This document shows, piece after piece, positions 14,290 to 22,319 of a DNA stretch of 32,589 nt; the first letter of the stretch is position 1, and the number at the start of each line of letters is the position of its first letter. The notes below the pieces were generated by a model, which was not told the origin of the DNA, searched no databases, and saw only the letters and a program-made list of their open reading frames with translations. This DNA is from Dethiothermospora halolimnae. Its GTDB lineage: Bacteria; Bacillota; Clostridia; Tissierellales; VENL01. The translations under genes were made by a program, and so were the position numbers. The stretch is from the NCBI RefSeq assembly GCF_037577855.1, contig NZ_JBAKFX010000045.1, positions 1 through 32,589 on the forward strand, in the 5' to 3' direction.

Positions 14290-15315
14290 TTAGTATTTAT
14301 TTTCAAATAAAGAATTAATATAGTCACCTAATTTAACTATAATTACTATAGCTTCTTCTCTAGTAATAAAATCCTTAGGATTAAAATTACTTCTTAATCC
14401 AGTGATAATTTCATTTTTATTTAAAAAGGAAATAGCTTCTTTGGATGAATTAGTTATATTTTTATAATCTCTAAATTTACTTAGATATTCCCCTTGGGTT
14501 TCATAACCAGTATCCCTAATCATATTTATCAACATAATAGCGAACTCTTCTTTGGTAATATTGTTAGTTGATGAAAATGCGTTATCGTTAGTATATCTAA
14601 ATTTTTTAATTACACTTCCTTCATACATATTAAAACTATATATATTATTAAAGTAATTTTTATAAAAAGATAATAATAAGTCTATAGATTCTTTTTTTGT
14701 AAGTTTAGCTTGATAGTTTGAGTCTAAACTATAAGGAGTATATAGAATGCCCATATTAATATATTTCTTAGCCCAATTAGATGGAGTGTTAGAACCTTTT
14801 GAATCTGATTTTATTTCAAAGGAAATAACTTTTTTGTTATATTCTAAATAACCTTTAGCTGCTTGCATATCTTCTTTTACTCTACTATTCATGGTCCCAT
14901 ATGTATTACTTTTGTAGTTTTTAGGAAAATCAGTTAGTTCAAAAGCAGTAATTTCTAATAGATATTTTCCATTACCTAATATATTTTTTATTTCTTTATT
15001 TTCTTTATAGTCATTTTCCTTTAGGCTATAGTCATAAAAATTTGAGGTTATAGTATTATTATCCCTATTAATTATTTTAAAATTATAATACATATCTTTA
15101 GTTATATCAGATACATTATCCTTATATATACAGTTTATTCTATTGTTTGATATTATATCTCCATGGGATAAACCAATAATTTCACTGTTATAGGTATTAA
15201 TATCCCCGATAATTGAAGTTTCGTTAGCTGATTTAACAGATATTAAATCATTAGTTATTGTAAAAGGGGAATTGAGTAATAAGGATAGACTTCCTATTAA
15301 TAATAAGTTTTTCAT
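14290..15315 (-). CDS. secreted protein with degenerate S-layer homology (SLH) repeats
   Basis: A 341-aa exported protein. An N-terminal hydrophobic signal (residues 2-19, KNLLLIGSLSLLLNSPF) is followed by an unrecognised beta-rich domain (30-170). Three SLH-like units follow, at about 176-225 (NWAKKYINMGILYTP and TKKESIDLLLSFY), 240-275 (NITKEEFAIMLINMIRDTGY) and 280-335 (FRDYKNITNSSKEAISFLNK then FITREEAIVIIVKL). The SLH repeats should bind pyruvylated secondary cell-wall polymer and hold the protein on the cell surface. They diverge from consensus, the first most. AGGGAGG lies five to six bases before the ATG. It is a single-gene unit with a shared terminator at its end. Confidence 0.78.
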   Translation of the reverse strand: MKNLLLIGSLSLLLNSPFTITNDLISVKSANETSIIGDINTYNSEIIGLSHGDIISNNRINCIYKDNVSDITKDMYYNFKIINRDNNTITSNFYDYSLKENDYKENKEIKNILGNGKYLLEITAFELTDFPKNYKSNTYGTMNSRVKEDMQAAKGYLEYNKKVISFEIKSDSKGSNTPSNWAKKYINMGILYTPYSLDSNYQAKLTKKESIDLLLSFYKNYFNNIYSFNMYEGSVIKKFRYTNDNAFSSTNNITKEEFAIMLINMIRDTGYETQGEYLSKFRDYKNITNSSKEAISFLNKNEIITGLRSNFNPKDFITREEAIVIIVKLGDYINSLFENKY

Positions 15316-15507
15316 AGTGACCTCCCTAGTATTTATAGATTTACTTAATATTATTTAACAAATGGAAAACTTTATTCAAAAAACTTTTGTTATTTAGATA
15401 ATAAGAGGGAAAAAAAGAAAAATATAGAACATATAATAAAAGAAAGATTAATATTAAAAGTAAGGAACTGAATTTCCAAATCAATCTAAGTTTTCAGGGG
15501 GGATAAA

Positions 15508-16398
15508 ATGTATAAAAATATTGTTAATTTATTAAGATGTCCACATTGTAAAGGTAAGTTAGAACTTGAAAGTACTAAAGTGGATGAAGAAGAAGTGTTG
15601 GAAGGAAAATTGAGCTGTGATAAAGGGTATGATTGGATTATAAGAGATGGTATAATCGATTTTAATTCCAAAGAGCAAGAGGAATTTAATAATTGGTCTG
15701 AAAGCTATGAAAAGATGGATTATGAAGAATTAGATAGAAGGATAACTGAAAAAACACCGGATAATGAAATTGACTTAAGGGAAAAAACTATTAAATATAT
15801 TATAGATAGTATTAAAGAAAATAAACCTAATACCATACTAGATATAGCAACGGGTAGAGGAATGTTATTAACAAAGCTAGTAGAAAAAATAGATAGTAAT
15901 ATAGATATAATATGTGTAGACTTGAGTTTTGAAGTATTAAAATATGATAGGATTAAAGCTAAAAATATAAATCCCGATATGAAAGTAAATTACATAGCCT
16001 GTGATGCCACTAACTTACCTTTTATGGATAGTTCAATAGATATGGCAGTATCATTGTCTGGAATTGCTAATATGATGGAACTTATACAACAGGGGATAAC
16101 TGAGGCTAGAAGAGTCTTAAAAGAAAACAAATATTTATTAAATACAAATATTATAATAAAAAATGTTAATAAAGTCTATGAAATAGTTAAAGCCATTAAA
16201 GAAAAAAATGGGGTGGATATAAATATTAAAGATTCCCATTTAACCTATAAAGATGTGAAGAATGGTCATGAAAAAGTTAATTTTTCAAATGTAAAGATAA
16301 TAAATATAGGTGAGAGCATAGGAGAAAAAAATGAGCTTGATTTAATCCCCATTGAGGGAGAATGGTTTGCCAGTGTAGTAGCTAAGTGCAGAAAGTAA
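15508..16398 (+). CDS. methyltransferase with N-terminal Trm112-like zinc-ribbon segment
   Basis: A 296-aa SAM-dependent methyltransferase. Residues 1-50 resemble a Trm112/UPF0434-type knuckle: LLRCPHCKGKLELE, then LSCDKGYDWIIRDGIIDF. It carries the CxxC pair but only one cysteine in the second half, so zinc binding may be incomplete. The catalytic part has motif I TILDIATGRGMLLTKLVEKI (about 107-126), motif II IICVDLSFEVL (about 132-142) and the DATNLPFMDSSIDMAVSLSG segment (about 165-184), typical of UbiE-type small-molecule methyltransferases. The ATG follows a run of GGGGGG. It is followed by repeat copy vi six bases after the stop and by a strong terminator. The substrate is unknown. Confidence 0.82.
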   Translation: MYKNIVNLLRCPHCKGKLELESTKVDEEEVLEGKLSCDKGYDWIIRDGIIDFNSKEQEEFNNWSESYEKMDYEELDRRITEKTPDNEIDLREKTIKYIIDSIKENKPNTILDIATGRGMLLTKLVEKIDSNIDIICVDLSFEVLKYDRIKAKNINPDMKVNYIACDATNLPFMDSSIDMAVSLSGIANMMELIQQGITEARRVLKENKYLLNTNIIIKNVNKVYEIVKAIKEKNGVDINIKDSHLTYKDVKNGHEKVNFSNVKIINIGESIGEKNELDLIPIEGEWFASVVAKCRK

Positions 16399-16404
16399 AT
16401 TAAA

Positions 16405-16431
16405 GGACAAGCAAGGGACAGTTAATTATAA
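16405..16431 (+). repeat. RAYT-linked repeat, copy vi
   Basis: GGACAAGCAAGGGACAGTTA followed by ATTATAA. It lies six bases after the methyltransferase stop and differs from the core by one base (TTA for TTC). Confidence 0.85.
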
Positions 16432-16467
16432 ATTATTGATTGTTAAAATTAAAGTTTCAATAATATG

Positions 16468-16507
16468 AAAATCCTATTTAGCTTTTAACAGCTAAATAGG
16501 ATTTTTT
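16468..16507 (+). terminator. intrinsic terminator
   Basis: AAAATCCTATTTAGC pairs with GCTAAATAGGATTTT across an eight-base loop and runs into a T6 tract. It ends the methyltransferase unit. Confidence 0.9.
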
Positions 16508-16533
16508 ACTGTTTTATTTAGATATATCATAAA

Positions 16534-16562
16534 TTGAAGTAAATTACCTAATAATATATAAT
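16534..16562 (+). promoter_or_regulatory. sigma-A promoter for the DUF92 fusion gene
   Basis: TTGAAG, 17-base spacer, TATAAT, ending 41 bases before the TTG start of the gene. Confidence 0.7.
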
Positions 16563-16603
16563 ATTTTTAGTAACTAAATTAATAAAACAAAGGAGGAGCT
16601 CAT

Positions 16604-18079
16604 TTGAACAAGAATTTAGTAGGACTTATTATATCTTTTGTATTTGTTTTTATAATAATTATTATAGGAGAGATATTAAATAAATTTGGAAAGTCCCATA
16701 AAGAGTTTAGTAGAAAATTTGTACATATAGGGGTATCTAATTGGTGGATTATTGCTATGCTAACTATAGATAGTATCTATTATGCTATAATACCACCAAT
16801 TATTTTTATATTATTAAACTATATGTCATATAAAAAAGACTATATAAGTAGTATAGAAAGGAATAACAAAGAATCTTTAGGGACTGTATATTACCCTATA
16901 TCTCTGTTGATTTTGGTTTTACTATTTTGGGAAAGAAATATCTACATAGGAGCTGTGGGAATTCTTATAATGGGATATGGAGATGGATTAGCTGCACTAA
17001 TAGGTATTAAATATGGGCTTAATGAATTTAAAGTTGGCAATAATACTAAATCTATTATAGGGACTACTACCATGTTTATGGTATCATTTGTAGTAACAGC
17101 TATTGGATTGATTATTGTTATTGGATTTAGTAGAAATGTACTGATTATTTCCATCATCACAGCATTTATTGCTACTATATTTGAACTGGTGACACCCTAT
17201 GGTCTTGATAATATAACTGTGCCATTAATAAGTAGTTTATTTTTATATTTATTATTATCAATTGATAATAATATGATTATTTATGGATATAGATTTGTTG
17301 TTGGGATAGTATTTAGTGGAATTATAGGATTGTTGGCATATAAAAAGAAATCTTTAACTAAAAGTGGTATGATAGGAGCTATTATTTTAGGGACTGGAAT
17401 ATATCTAACCACTGGATTTTATGGAGCTTCAACTATGATTTTATTTTTCATATCATCTTCAGGACTAAGTCATTATAAAAAGAGTAATAAAGAAGTAGTT
17501 GCTAAGCAGTTTGACAAAACAGGAAATAGGGATATAACCCAAGTATTTGCAAATGGAGGTGTTGGATTAGTATATGGGATATTGTATATGATTTCAGATA
17601 ATCCCATATATTTAATTTTATTTACAATAGCCTTTGCTGCAGCTAATGCTGATACATGGTCCACCGAGATAGGAGTGTTAGACAATAGAAACCCCATACA
17701 TCTGAGGAACTTTAAGAGGGTACCTAAGGGGACGTCGGGGGCGGTAAGTTTTTTAGGGACATTTGCGGGATTTATGGGATCCCTATTAATAGGTATATAT
17801 TCTGCATTATATATAAATTTTATTCTAGATATTAGGGTAGAGGTAATATATATATTGCTCATATCAATATTTGGGCTTATGGGTTCAATGATAGATTCAG
17901 CCTTAGGAGCATTTATACAGGGAATATATGTGGATAAAGAAAATAAAGAGACAGAGAAGAAATATATTAATGGCAAAAATACAAAATTAAAAAGGGGAGT
18001 TAAATATATAAACAACGACATTGTAAATATAATCAGTATAATAATAGCTACCTTACTATCACTATTTATATTAATATAG
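16604..18079 (+). CDS. phytol-kinase-like (VTE5) / DUF92 (VTE6-like) fusion membrane protein
   Basis: A 491-aa polytopic membrane protein with two recognisable halves. Residues 1-205 look like the CTP-dependent polyprenol/phytol kinase family: KEFSRKFVHIGVSNWWI (about 33-49), MGYGDGLAALIG (about 123-134) and the later FELVTPYGLDN. Residues 225-491 are DUF92: GNRDITQVFANGGVGLVYG (about 306-324), ANADTWSTEIGVLDNR (about 347-362), and VPKGTSGAVSFLGTFAG (about 372-388). In plants the separate VTE5 and VTE6 proteins phosphorylate phytol twice; a fused bacterial form would be expected to make an isoprenyl diphosphate from a salvaged isoprenol. TTG start with AAAGGAGGAG seven bases upstream. It appears to be a single-gene unit. 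Confidence 0.8.
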   Translation: MNKNLVGLIISFVFVFIIIIIGEILNKFGKSHKEFSRKFVHIGVSNWWIIAMLTIDSIYYAIIPPIIFILLNYMSYKKDYISSIERNNKESLGTVYYPISLLILVLLFWERNIYIGAVGILIMGYGDGLAALIGIKYGLNEFKVGNNTKSIIGTTTMFMVSFVVTAIGLIIVIGFSRNVLIISIITAFIATIFELVTPYGLDNITVPLISSLFLYLLLSIDNNMIIYGYRFVVGIVFSGIIGLLAYKKKSLTKSGMIGAIILGTGIYLTTGFYGASTMILFFISSSGLSHYKKSNKEVVAKQFDKTGNRDITQVFANGGVGLVYGILYMISDNPIYLILFTIAFAAANADTWSTEIGVLDNRNPIHLRNFKRVPKGTSGAVSFLGTFAGFMGSLLIGIYSALYINFILDIRVEVIYILLISIFGLMGSMIDSALGAFIQGIYVDKENKETEKKYINGKNTKLKRGVKYINNDIVNIISIIIATLLSLFILI

Positions 18080-18167
18080 AAAATAAAATGTTTAAGTTTG
18101 TATATTACGGGAATATATAAATAACAACAATGGTGAAGGTATAATTGTTACAAAAAAGACAATATAC

Positions 18168-18196
18168 TTGTTATTTCACTGTTATAATGTTATAAT
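18168..18196 (+). promoter_or_regulatory. sigma-A promoter for the lipoprotein gene
   Basis: TTGTTA, 17-base spacer, TATAAT, leaving a leader of about 45 bases before the ATG at 18249. A second TATAAT-like overlap (GTTATAATG) lies inside the spacer. Confidence 0.7.
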
Positions 18197-18248
18197 TAGG
18201 TGTGTGTAGTTAAAAAATATACACGATATAAGCGAGGAGGAATTATTA

Positions 18249-18779
18249 ATGAAGTATAAGAAACTATTATTAGCATTAACTTTAAGTGCAGGACTATTAG
18301 TAGGTTGTGGTGCTGACGAGGAGCCAGAAGCAAAGGATACTAATGCCGATGTTGTAACAACTGCTTCTATCGTTAACGAAAAAGATGCTTTTACAGAAGC
18401 AATAAGTAAAGATGGTACTTGGATCATCGCTACATTAAATGATTTAACATTTGATGAAGAGCTTGTTGTAGAAGGGGAATTTAGAAATAAAGGTGATGAA
18501 AGTAAAGAGTTATATCGTAAGATAGCTCCTTATGCCCAAGATGAAGAGCATAATATAACAGAAAGATATACAATAACTGCACCTAAATTAACTATCAAAA
18601 GTCCAAACACTAAATTCCAAGGTGGTACTTTTGTAGGAGATATCTATGTTGAATCTAATGGATTTGTTCTTAGTGATGCTAAAGTAGAAGGAAATGTTTA
18701 CTTTGCTAAAGATGAGTACAAAGAATCATTTAAATTAGAAAAAGAAGCTACTGTAACTGGGGAAACAGAAGTAAAATAG
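18249..18779 (+). CDS. lipoprotein with predicted beta-helix-like repeats
   Basis: A 176-aa secreted lipoprotein. The signal MKYKKLLLALTLSAGLLVGC ends in a canonical lipobox (LVGC, lipidated Cys 20). After an acidic linker the chain has a first domain (ASIVNEKDAFTEAISKDGTW, then LNDLTFDEELVVEGEF). Strand-turn units follow (YTITAPKLTIKSPNT, FQGGTFVGDIYVESNGFVLS, DAKVEGNVYFA, FKLEKEATVTGE), which look like rungs of a small beta-helix or bactofilin-like solenoid. Codon use is a little richer in preferred codons than in neighbours, hinting at good expression. GAGGAGG nine bases upstream sets the ATG. A clear promoter and a strong terminator make it a monocistron. Function unknown. Confidence 0.75.
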   Translation: MKYKKLLLALTLSAGLLVGCGADEEPEAKDTNADVVTTASIVNEKDAFTEAISKDGTWIIATLNDLTFDEELVVEGEFRNKGDESKELYRKIAPYAQDEEHNITERYTITAPKLTIKSPNTKFQGGTFVGDIYVESNGFVLSDAKVEGNVYFAKDEYKESFKLEKEATVTGETEVK

Positions 18780-18820
18780 TAAATTAATTGTTGCTTAAGT
18801 TTTTAGTAGTTTGAATATAT

Positions 18821-18865
18821 GAAAAAAGACCAACTAATTGATATACAGTCAGTTGGTCTTTTTTC
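18821..18865. terminator. strong intrinsic terminator
   Basis: GAAAAAAGACCAACT (18821-18835) pairs with AGTTGGTCTTTTTTC (18851-18865). The built-in T6 serves the plus strand and the A6 serves the minus strand, so it could work both ways. Confidence 0.88.
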
Positions 18866-19129
18866 ATGTTTAGGATATATAGGTCTTGAATATATGCAGG
18901 ACAACTTTATGACATATAGTACAGTATAATAATAAAATTATTTTAAAAGTACAGTCTTTGGTATAATAGATCTTCTAGAATAAGACCTAAGGGATTCAAT
19001 GTATTGAATCCCTACACATATTTATGGACTCACTACATACGTGTTCTCTGTACCTTACACTCTGAACTGAACAAAGAAGTGCCAGAGGTGTATTTGTTAA
19101 TATTTACTAAGCTAAAATTAAATAGTATA
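18866..19129. other. intergenic region with no coding frame
   Basis: About 264 bases between the lipoprotein terminator and the end of the convergent XdhC-like gene. It is more GC-balanced than its surroundings from 19020 to 19100 and contains the palindrome at 18991-19012. No protein frame is convincing. The composition suggests a remnant of a repeat or a decayed insertion rather than a gene. Confidence 0.5.
18991..19012. repeat. short palindrome, possible REP/MITE-like repeat or XdhC terminator
   Basis: GGGATTCAA, loop TGTA, TTGAATCCC, flanked by CTAA and TACACA. The 'TAGGGNNNN...CCCTACA' layout resembles short dispersed palindromes common in Clostridia. It could also act as the transcription end of the minus-strand XdhC gene, but there is no T run. 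Confidence 0.45.
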
Positions 19130-20191
19130 TTAAAGGGCCTCTATTAATACTTTCATTTTTCCTCCACAGACCATACCTTCTTTTTCTGCCATGTCAGCAG
19201 TCATATCAACCTCTTCTATAGCATAGCCTTTTTCTAGTATTATATCTCTAGCATTGGTTATTATACTAGCTTCACTACATCCTCCCCCAATACTACCTAA
19301 GGTTCTTCCATCTAACCAAACAATCATCTTGGCTCCCGCTTTTCTAGGGACTGAACCCTTTGAAGAAATGATAGTAACAAGTGCCTTAGGAACATCATCT
19401 TCTTTATATAGGTTATTAATAATGTCAGGTTCAAATTCTGGCCAATTAACTTTTTTGATAGTTTTATCAGAAGTTTTATTTATTCTACGGTAACTAATAA
19501 CCTCTCCTATTATTGAAATAGCTATTTCTTCAGGAGTAACCGCACCTATATCTAGACCAATAGGAGCATTAACTTGGTCTAACTGATCATCGGTATAACC
19601 ATCATTTAAAAGTTTATCCTTTATGCCTTTAACCCTACGTTTAGATCCAATCATACCTATGTATGCAGGACTATATTTAAGGGTATTTCTAAGGCAAACT
19701 TCATCATGTCTATGTCCTCTAGTAACAATTATTATAAAATCTGAATCCCTAATATTAAATTGATTGAAACTATTTTCAAAGCTATCACAAATAACATCAT
19801 TTGCATTGGGGAAACGACCCAAGTTAGCAAAGGAAGGTCTATCATCAACAACAGTAGTGGAAAAACCTACTTTAGTACCAAAGTTAACTAGAGGTTTAGC
19901 AATATGTCCACCTCCAAATATAATTAACCGGGGCTTTGGAAAATAAGGTTCTATTAAAATCATGCTATTGTCTTTTGTTTTATAAATATTAGTTTTACCT
20001 GTAACTAAAGCATTATTAATTTTCATATTAAGTTCATCTTCATAAGAAGATCGTATATCATATCTAGTCATAAGTTCTTTTTTTATAATGGAACCTTTTT
20101 TATCATTTTCACATTTTAAATGAGTTAACAATACAGTTTTTTTACCTTCCGTTAACTTGTTCATTAGATTATCATAGGTATTTTTAAACAA
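19130..20191 (-). CDS. XdhC/CoxI family protein with permuted domain order
   Basis: A 353-aa protein of the family that handles or sulfurates molybdenum cofactor for xanthine-dehydrogenase-like enzymes. The Rossmann part comes first: PRLIIFGGGHIAKPL (about 87-101), VVDDRPSFAN (about 114-123), IIVTRGHRHDEVCL (about 154-167) and YIGMIGSKRRV (about 177-187). The XdhC/CoxI domain is C-terminal: ALVTIISSKGSVPRKAGAKM (270-289), GRTLGSIGGGCSEASI (295-310) and ending MVCGGKMKVLIEAL. The usual order is the reverse. Residues 15-80 may be a worn first copy of the CoxI domain. The start is TTG 20191, with AGGTGAG five bases upstream. No molybdenum hydroxylase genes are in the window, so it appears isolated here. 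Confidence 0.84.
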   Translation of the reverse strand: MFKNTYDNLMNKLTEGKKTVLLTHLKCENDKKGSIIKKELMTRYDIRSSYEDELNMKINNALVTGKTNIYKTKDNSMILIEPYFPKPRLIIFGGGHIAKPLVNFGTKVGFSTTVVDDRPSFANLGRFPNANDVICDSFENSFNQFNIRDSDFIIIVTRGHRHDEVCLRNTLKYSPAYIGMIGSKRRVKGIKDKLLNDGYTDDQLDQVNAPIGLDIGAVTPEEIAISIIGEVISYRRINKTSDKTIKKVNWPEFEPDIINNLYKEDDVPKALVTIISSKGSVPRKAGAKMIVWLDGRTLGSIGGGCSEASIITNARDIILEKGYAIEEVDMTADMAEKEGMVCGGKMKVLIEAL

Positions 20192-20251
20192 ATCTACTCA
20201 CCTTCCAGTTTATATTAAATTTATTAATAAGCTAAATATTTTTATAAGTTT

Positions 20252-20280
20252 ATTATATTCTAAGTATAGGTACTTTACAA
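20252..20280 (-). promoter_or_regulatory. sigma-A promoter for the XdhC-like gene
   Basis: On the minus strand TTGTAA, 17-base spacer, TATAAT, ending 61 bases before the TTG start. Confidence 0.65.
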
Positions 20281-20395
20281 ATTTAACAAACATAGGACAA
20301 ATTAGAATAGAATTTGCGTAAGATGTTATTAAAATCTGTAAAAATGGGTATTCTTATAGGAATAGAAATAATATTTAAAATAAAGGTGGGATCAG

Positions 20396-21310
20396 ATGGA
20401 AGTGCCAATTTTAGAGGTGAAAGGGTTAACAAAAAAGATAAGAGGGAATCCTATTATAAAAGGTTTAGATTTCACTGTAGAATCTGGGAAGGTTTTTGGA
20501 TTTCTAGGACCAAATGGAGCAGGAAAGACTACTACCTTAAGAATGATTGTAGGATTAATTCGTCCCACATCTGGAGATGTAAAAATATGTGGAAGTTCAA
20601 TATTAAAGAACTATGTGAAGGCTATGTCCAATGTGGGGTGTATTATTGAAAATCCAGAAATGTATGATTATATGTCGGGACTTGATAACCTTTTATTTTT
20701 AGCTGCCATGGAAAAGGGGATTACGAAAAGAAGGATTAAAGAAGTTGTAGATTTAGTAGGATTAAAAAATCGGATAAAGGATAAAGTAAGTACTTACTCT
20801 TTAGGGATGAAACAGAGATTAGGTATTGCCCAGGCCCTTTTGAAAAAGCCAAAGTTATTAATACTAGATGAACCCACCAATGGGTTAGACCCTTCAGGGA
20901 TTAATGAGTTTAGAAAGCTTATTAAAAAACTAGCCTATGAAGAAGGGATGACTGTATTTGTTTCAAGTCATCTTTTATCAGAGATAGAAATGATGTGTGA
21001 CCAGGTAGTTATTATTCAAAAAGGACTTATTGTAAAGAAAGCAAATGTAAGGGATTTATTAAGTGAGAAGTCTGTAACTTGGGAAATTGAAGATGTGGAC
21101 AAAGGGCTAAAAATACTTAAAGAAAAATGGGATATAGAGTCCATTATAGTAGAGGGAAATAGGATAAATACATATATAGATGATGATCTTATAAAGGATA
21201 TAAATAGGACCTTTTTTAAGGAGAATGTGGGGGTAAAATATGTATATAATCAACAAAAATCATTAGAAGAATTATTTCTTGAAATTACAGAGGGGGATGA
21301 AATTGCTTAA
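20396..21310 (+). CDS. ABC transporter ATP-binding protein (BcrA-like)
   Basis: A 304-aa cytosolic ATPase subunit of an exporter, in the bacitracin/lantibiotic-resistance style subfamily. Walker A is GPNGAGKTT (about residue 39), the Q-loop region is IIENPEMYDYMSGLDN, the signature is YSLGMKQRLGIAQALL (about 137-152), Walker B LLILDEPTNGLDPSG (about 157-171) and the switch His lies in VFVSSHLLSEIE. The 80-residue C-terminal extension (VTWEIEDVDKGLKILKEKWD) is typical of BcrA relatives. AAGGTGG precedes the ATG. It overlaps the permease gene by 14 bases, so both are made from one transcript, followed by an SGNH hydrolase. Confidence 0.9.
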   Translation: MEVPILEVKGLTKKIRGNPIIKGLDFTVESGKVFGFLGPNGAGKTTTLRMIVGLIRPTSGDVKICGSSILKNYVKAMSNVGCIIENPEMYDYMSGLDNLLFLAAMEKGITKRRIKEVVDLVGLKNRIKDKVSTYSLGMKQRLGIAQALLKKPKLLILDEPTNGLDPSGINEFRKLIKKLAYEEGMTVFVSSHLLSEIEMMCDQVVIIQKGLIVKKANVRDLLSEKSVTWEIEDVDKGLKILKEKWDIESIIVEGNRINTYIDDDLIKDINRTFFKENVGVKYVYNQQKSLEELFLEITEGDEIA

Positions 21311-22307
21311 ATTAGTGGAAAATGAAGTGATGAAGGTTATTTTAAAAAAGAGATTGTATGTTATTATGGCTATTTTAATTGTATTTATTTCCCTTTTCGC
21401 CTACGGAGAGCAGTACACATTGAATAAAAGGAAAGACGAAGTGGGAAAAAGATTTGGTATTGAGAATGTAGATAACTGGAGAAGTATTACGGAGCAACAA
21501 CTTATAGATTTAGAAGAAAGACTTGATAATCCTTACATTCCAGAGGAAGGAAAGGCTTCTATAAAGGTAAGGGCAGAACAGCTTAAGTTTTATCTTGATA
21601 ATAATGTAAATCCAATTAACTCCAGTTCAGGACGCTTTATGACACGATTTGTTGAGCAATCTATATTTTTATTTATTCCCCTTCTGATTATCTTATTAGC
21701 TGGAGATATTGTATCTGGGGAATCAAACAAGGGAACTATAAAAATGTTACTTACAAGACCAGTTCCAAGGTGGAAAATCCTTTTAAGTAAACTTTTTGCC
21801 TTGACAATACTTGAAATGATAATAATTTTATTAATAGGTCTTATATCATTTATAGTATCTATGGTTCTTTTTAGATATGGAGGATTTAACGAGCCAGTCA
21901 TCACAGGGTTTAAAATTGTAGGGAACCAATTAAATACTTCTGCAGTAAGGAATGTTCCTCAATGGCAGTATATGGTTATGGTATATTCTATTGGGTACTT
22001 TGTATCCTTTGTAATTGGATGTATTTCCTTAATGGTGTCGGTTGTTGTGAGAAGTACTTCGGCTTCTATTGGAATAATGATGTCAACATTAGTTGGGGGT
22101 AGTTTTTTAAGCTTTTTTATAGGAGACTGGAAATTTACACGATATATCTTTACAGTAAATCTAAATTTAACTGATTTTTTATCAGGTTCAATGCAACAGG
22201 TTGAAGGCCTTAGCATGACCTTTTCTACAATTGTGCTATTGGGATGGGCACTGGTTTCTGTAGCTGTAGCCTTTTTAGTATTTACAAAAAAAGATATATT
22301 AGCTTAA
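21297..22307 (+). CDS. ABC-2 type transporter permease
   Basis: A 336-aa membrane subunit partnered with the ATPase encoded just upstream. It has one N-terminal helix (YVIMAILIVFISLFAYGE), a large outside loop of about 80 residues, and five or so further helices. The second helix is followed by the ABC-2 coupling motif: IFLFIPLLIILLAGDIVSGE, then SNKGTIKMLLTRPVPRWKIL (about 146-165). Later helices include MIIILLIGLISFIVSMVLF, YSIGYFVSFVIGCISLMVSV and IVLLGWALVSVAVAFLVF. The start is uncertain: ATG 21297, TTG 21279 and TTG 21303 are all in frame, and the AGGGGG at 21291-21296 best suits 21303. I list the ATG. The exported substrate is unknown. Confidence 0.85.
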   Translation: MKLLKLVENEVMKVILKKRLYVIMAILIVFISLFAYGEQYTLNKRKDEVGKRFGIENVDNWRSITEQQLIDLEERLDNPYIPEEGKASIKVRAEQLKFYLDNNVNPINSSSGRFMTRFVEQSIFLFIPLLIILLAGDIVSGESNKGTIKMLLTRPVPRWKILLSKLFALTILEMIIILLIGLISFIVSMVLFRYGGFNEPVITGFKIVGNQLNTSAVRNVPQWQYMVMVYSIGYFVSFVIGCISLMVSVVVRSTSASIGIMMSTLVGGSFLSFFIGDWKFTRYIFTVNLNLTDFLSGSMQQVEGLSMTFSTIVLLGWALVSVAVAFLVFTKKDILA

Positions 22308-22319
22308 GGAGTGGTAATT

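Noticed and set aside
17473..18021. 182-codon frame on the minus strand
   Set aside because: It is opposite the conserved DUF92 part of the fusion gene and is explained by that gene's codon pattern.
20314..20649. 111-codon plus frame before and inside the ABC ATPase
   Set aside because: It is out of frame with a clear Walker A gene and its predicted product has no sensible composition.
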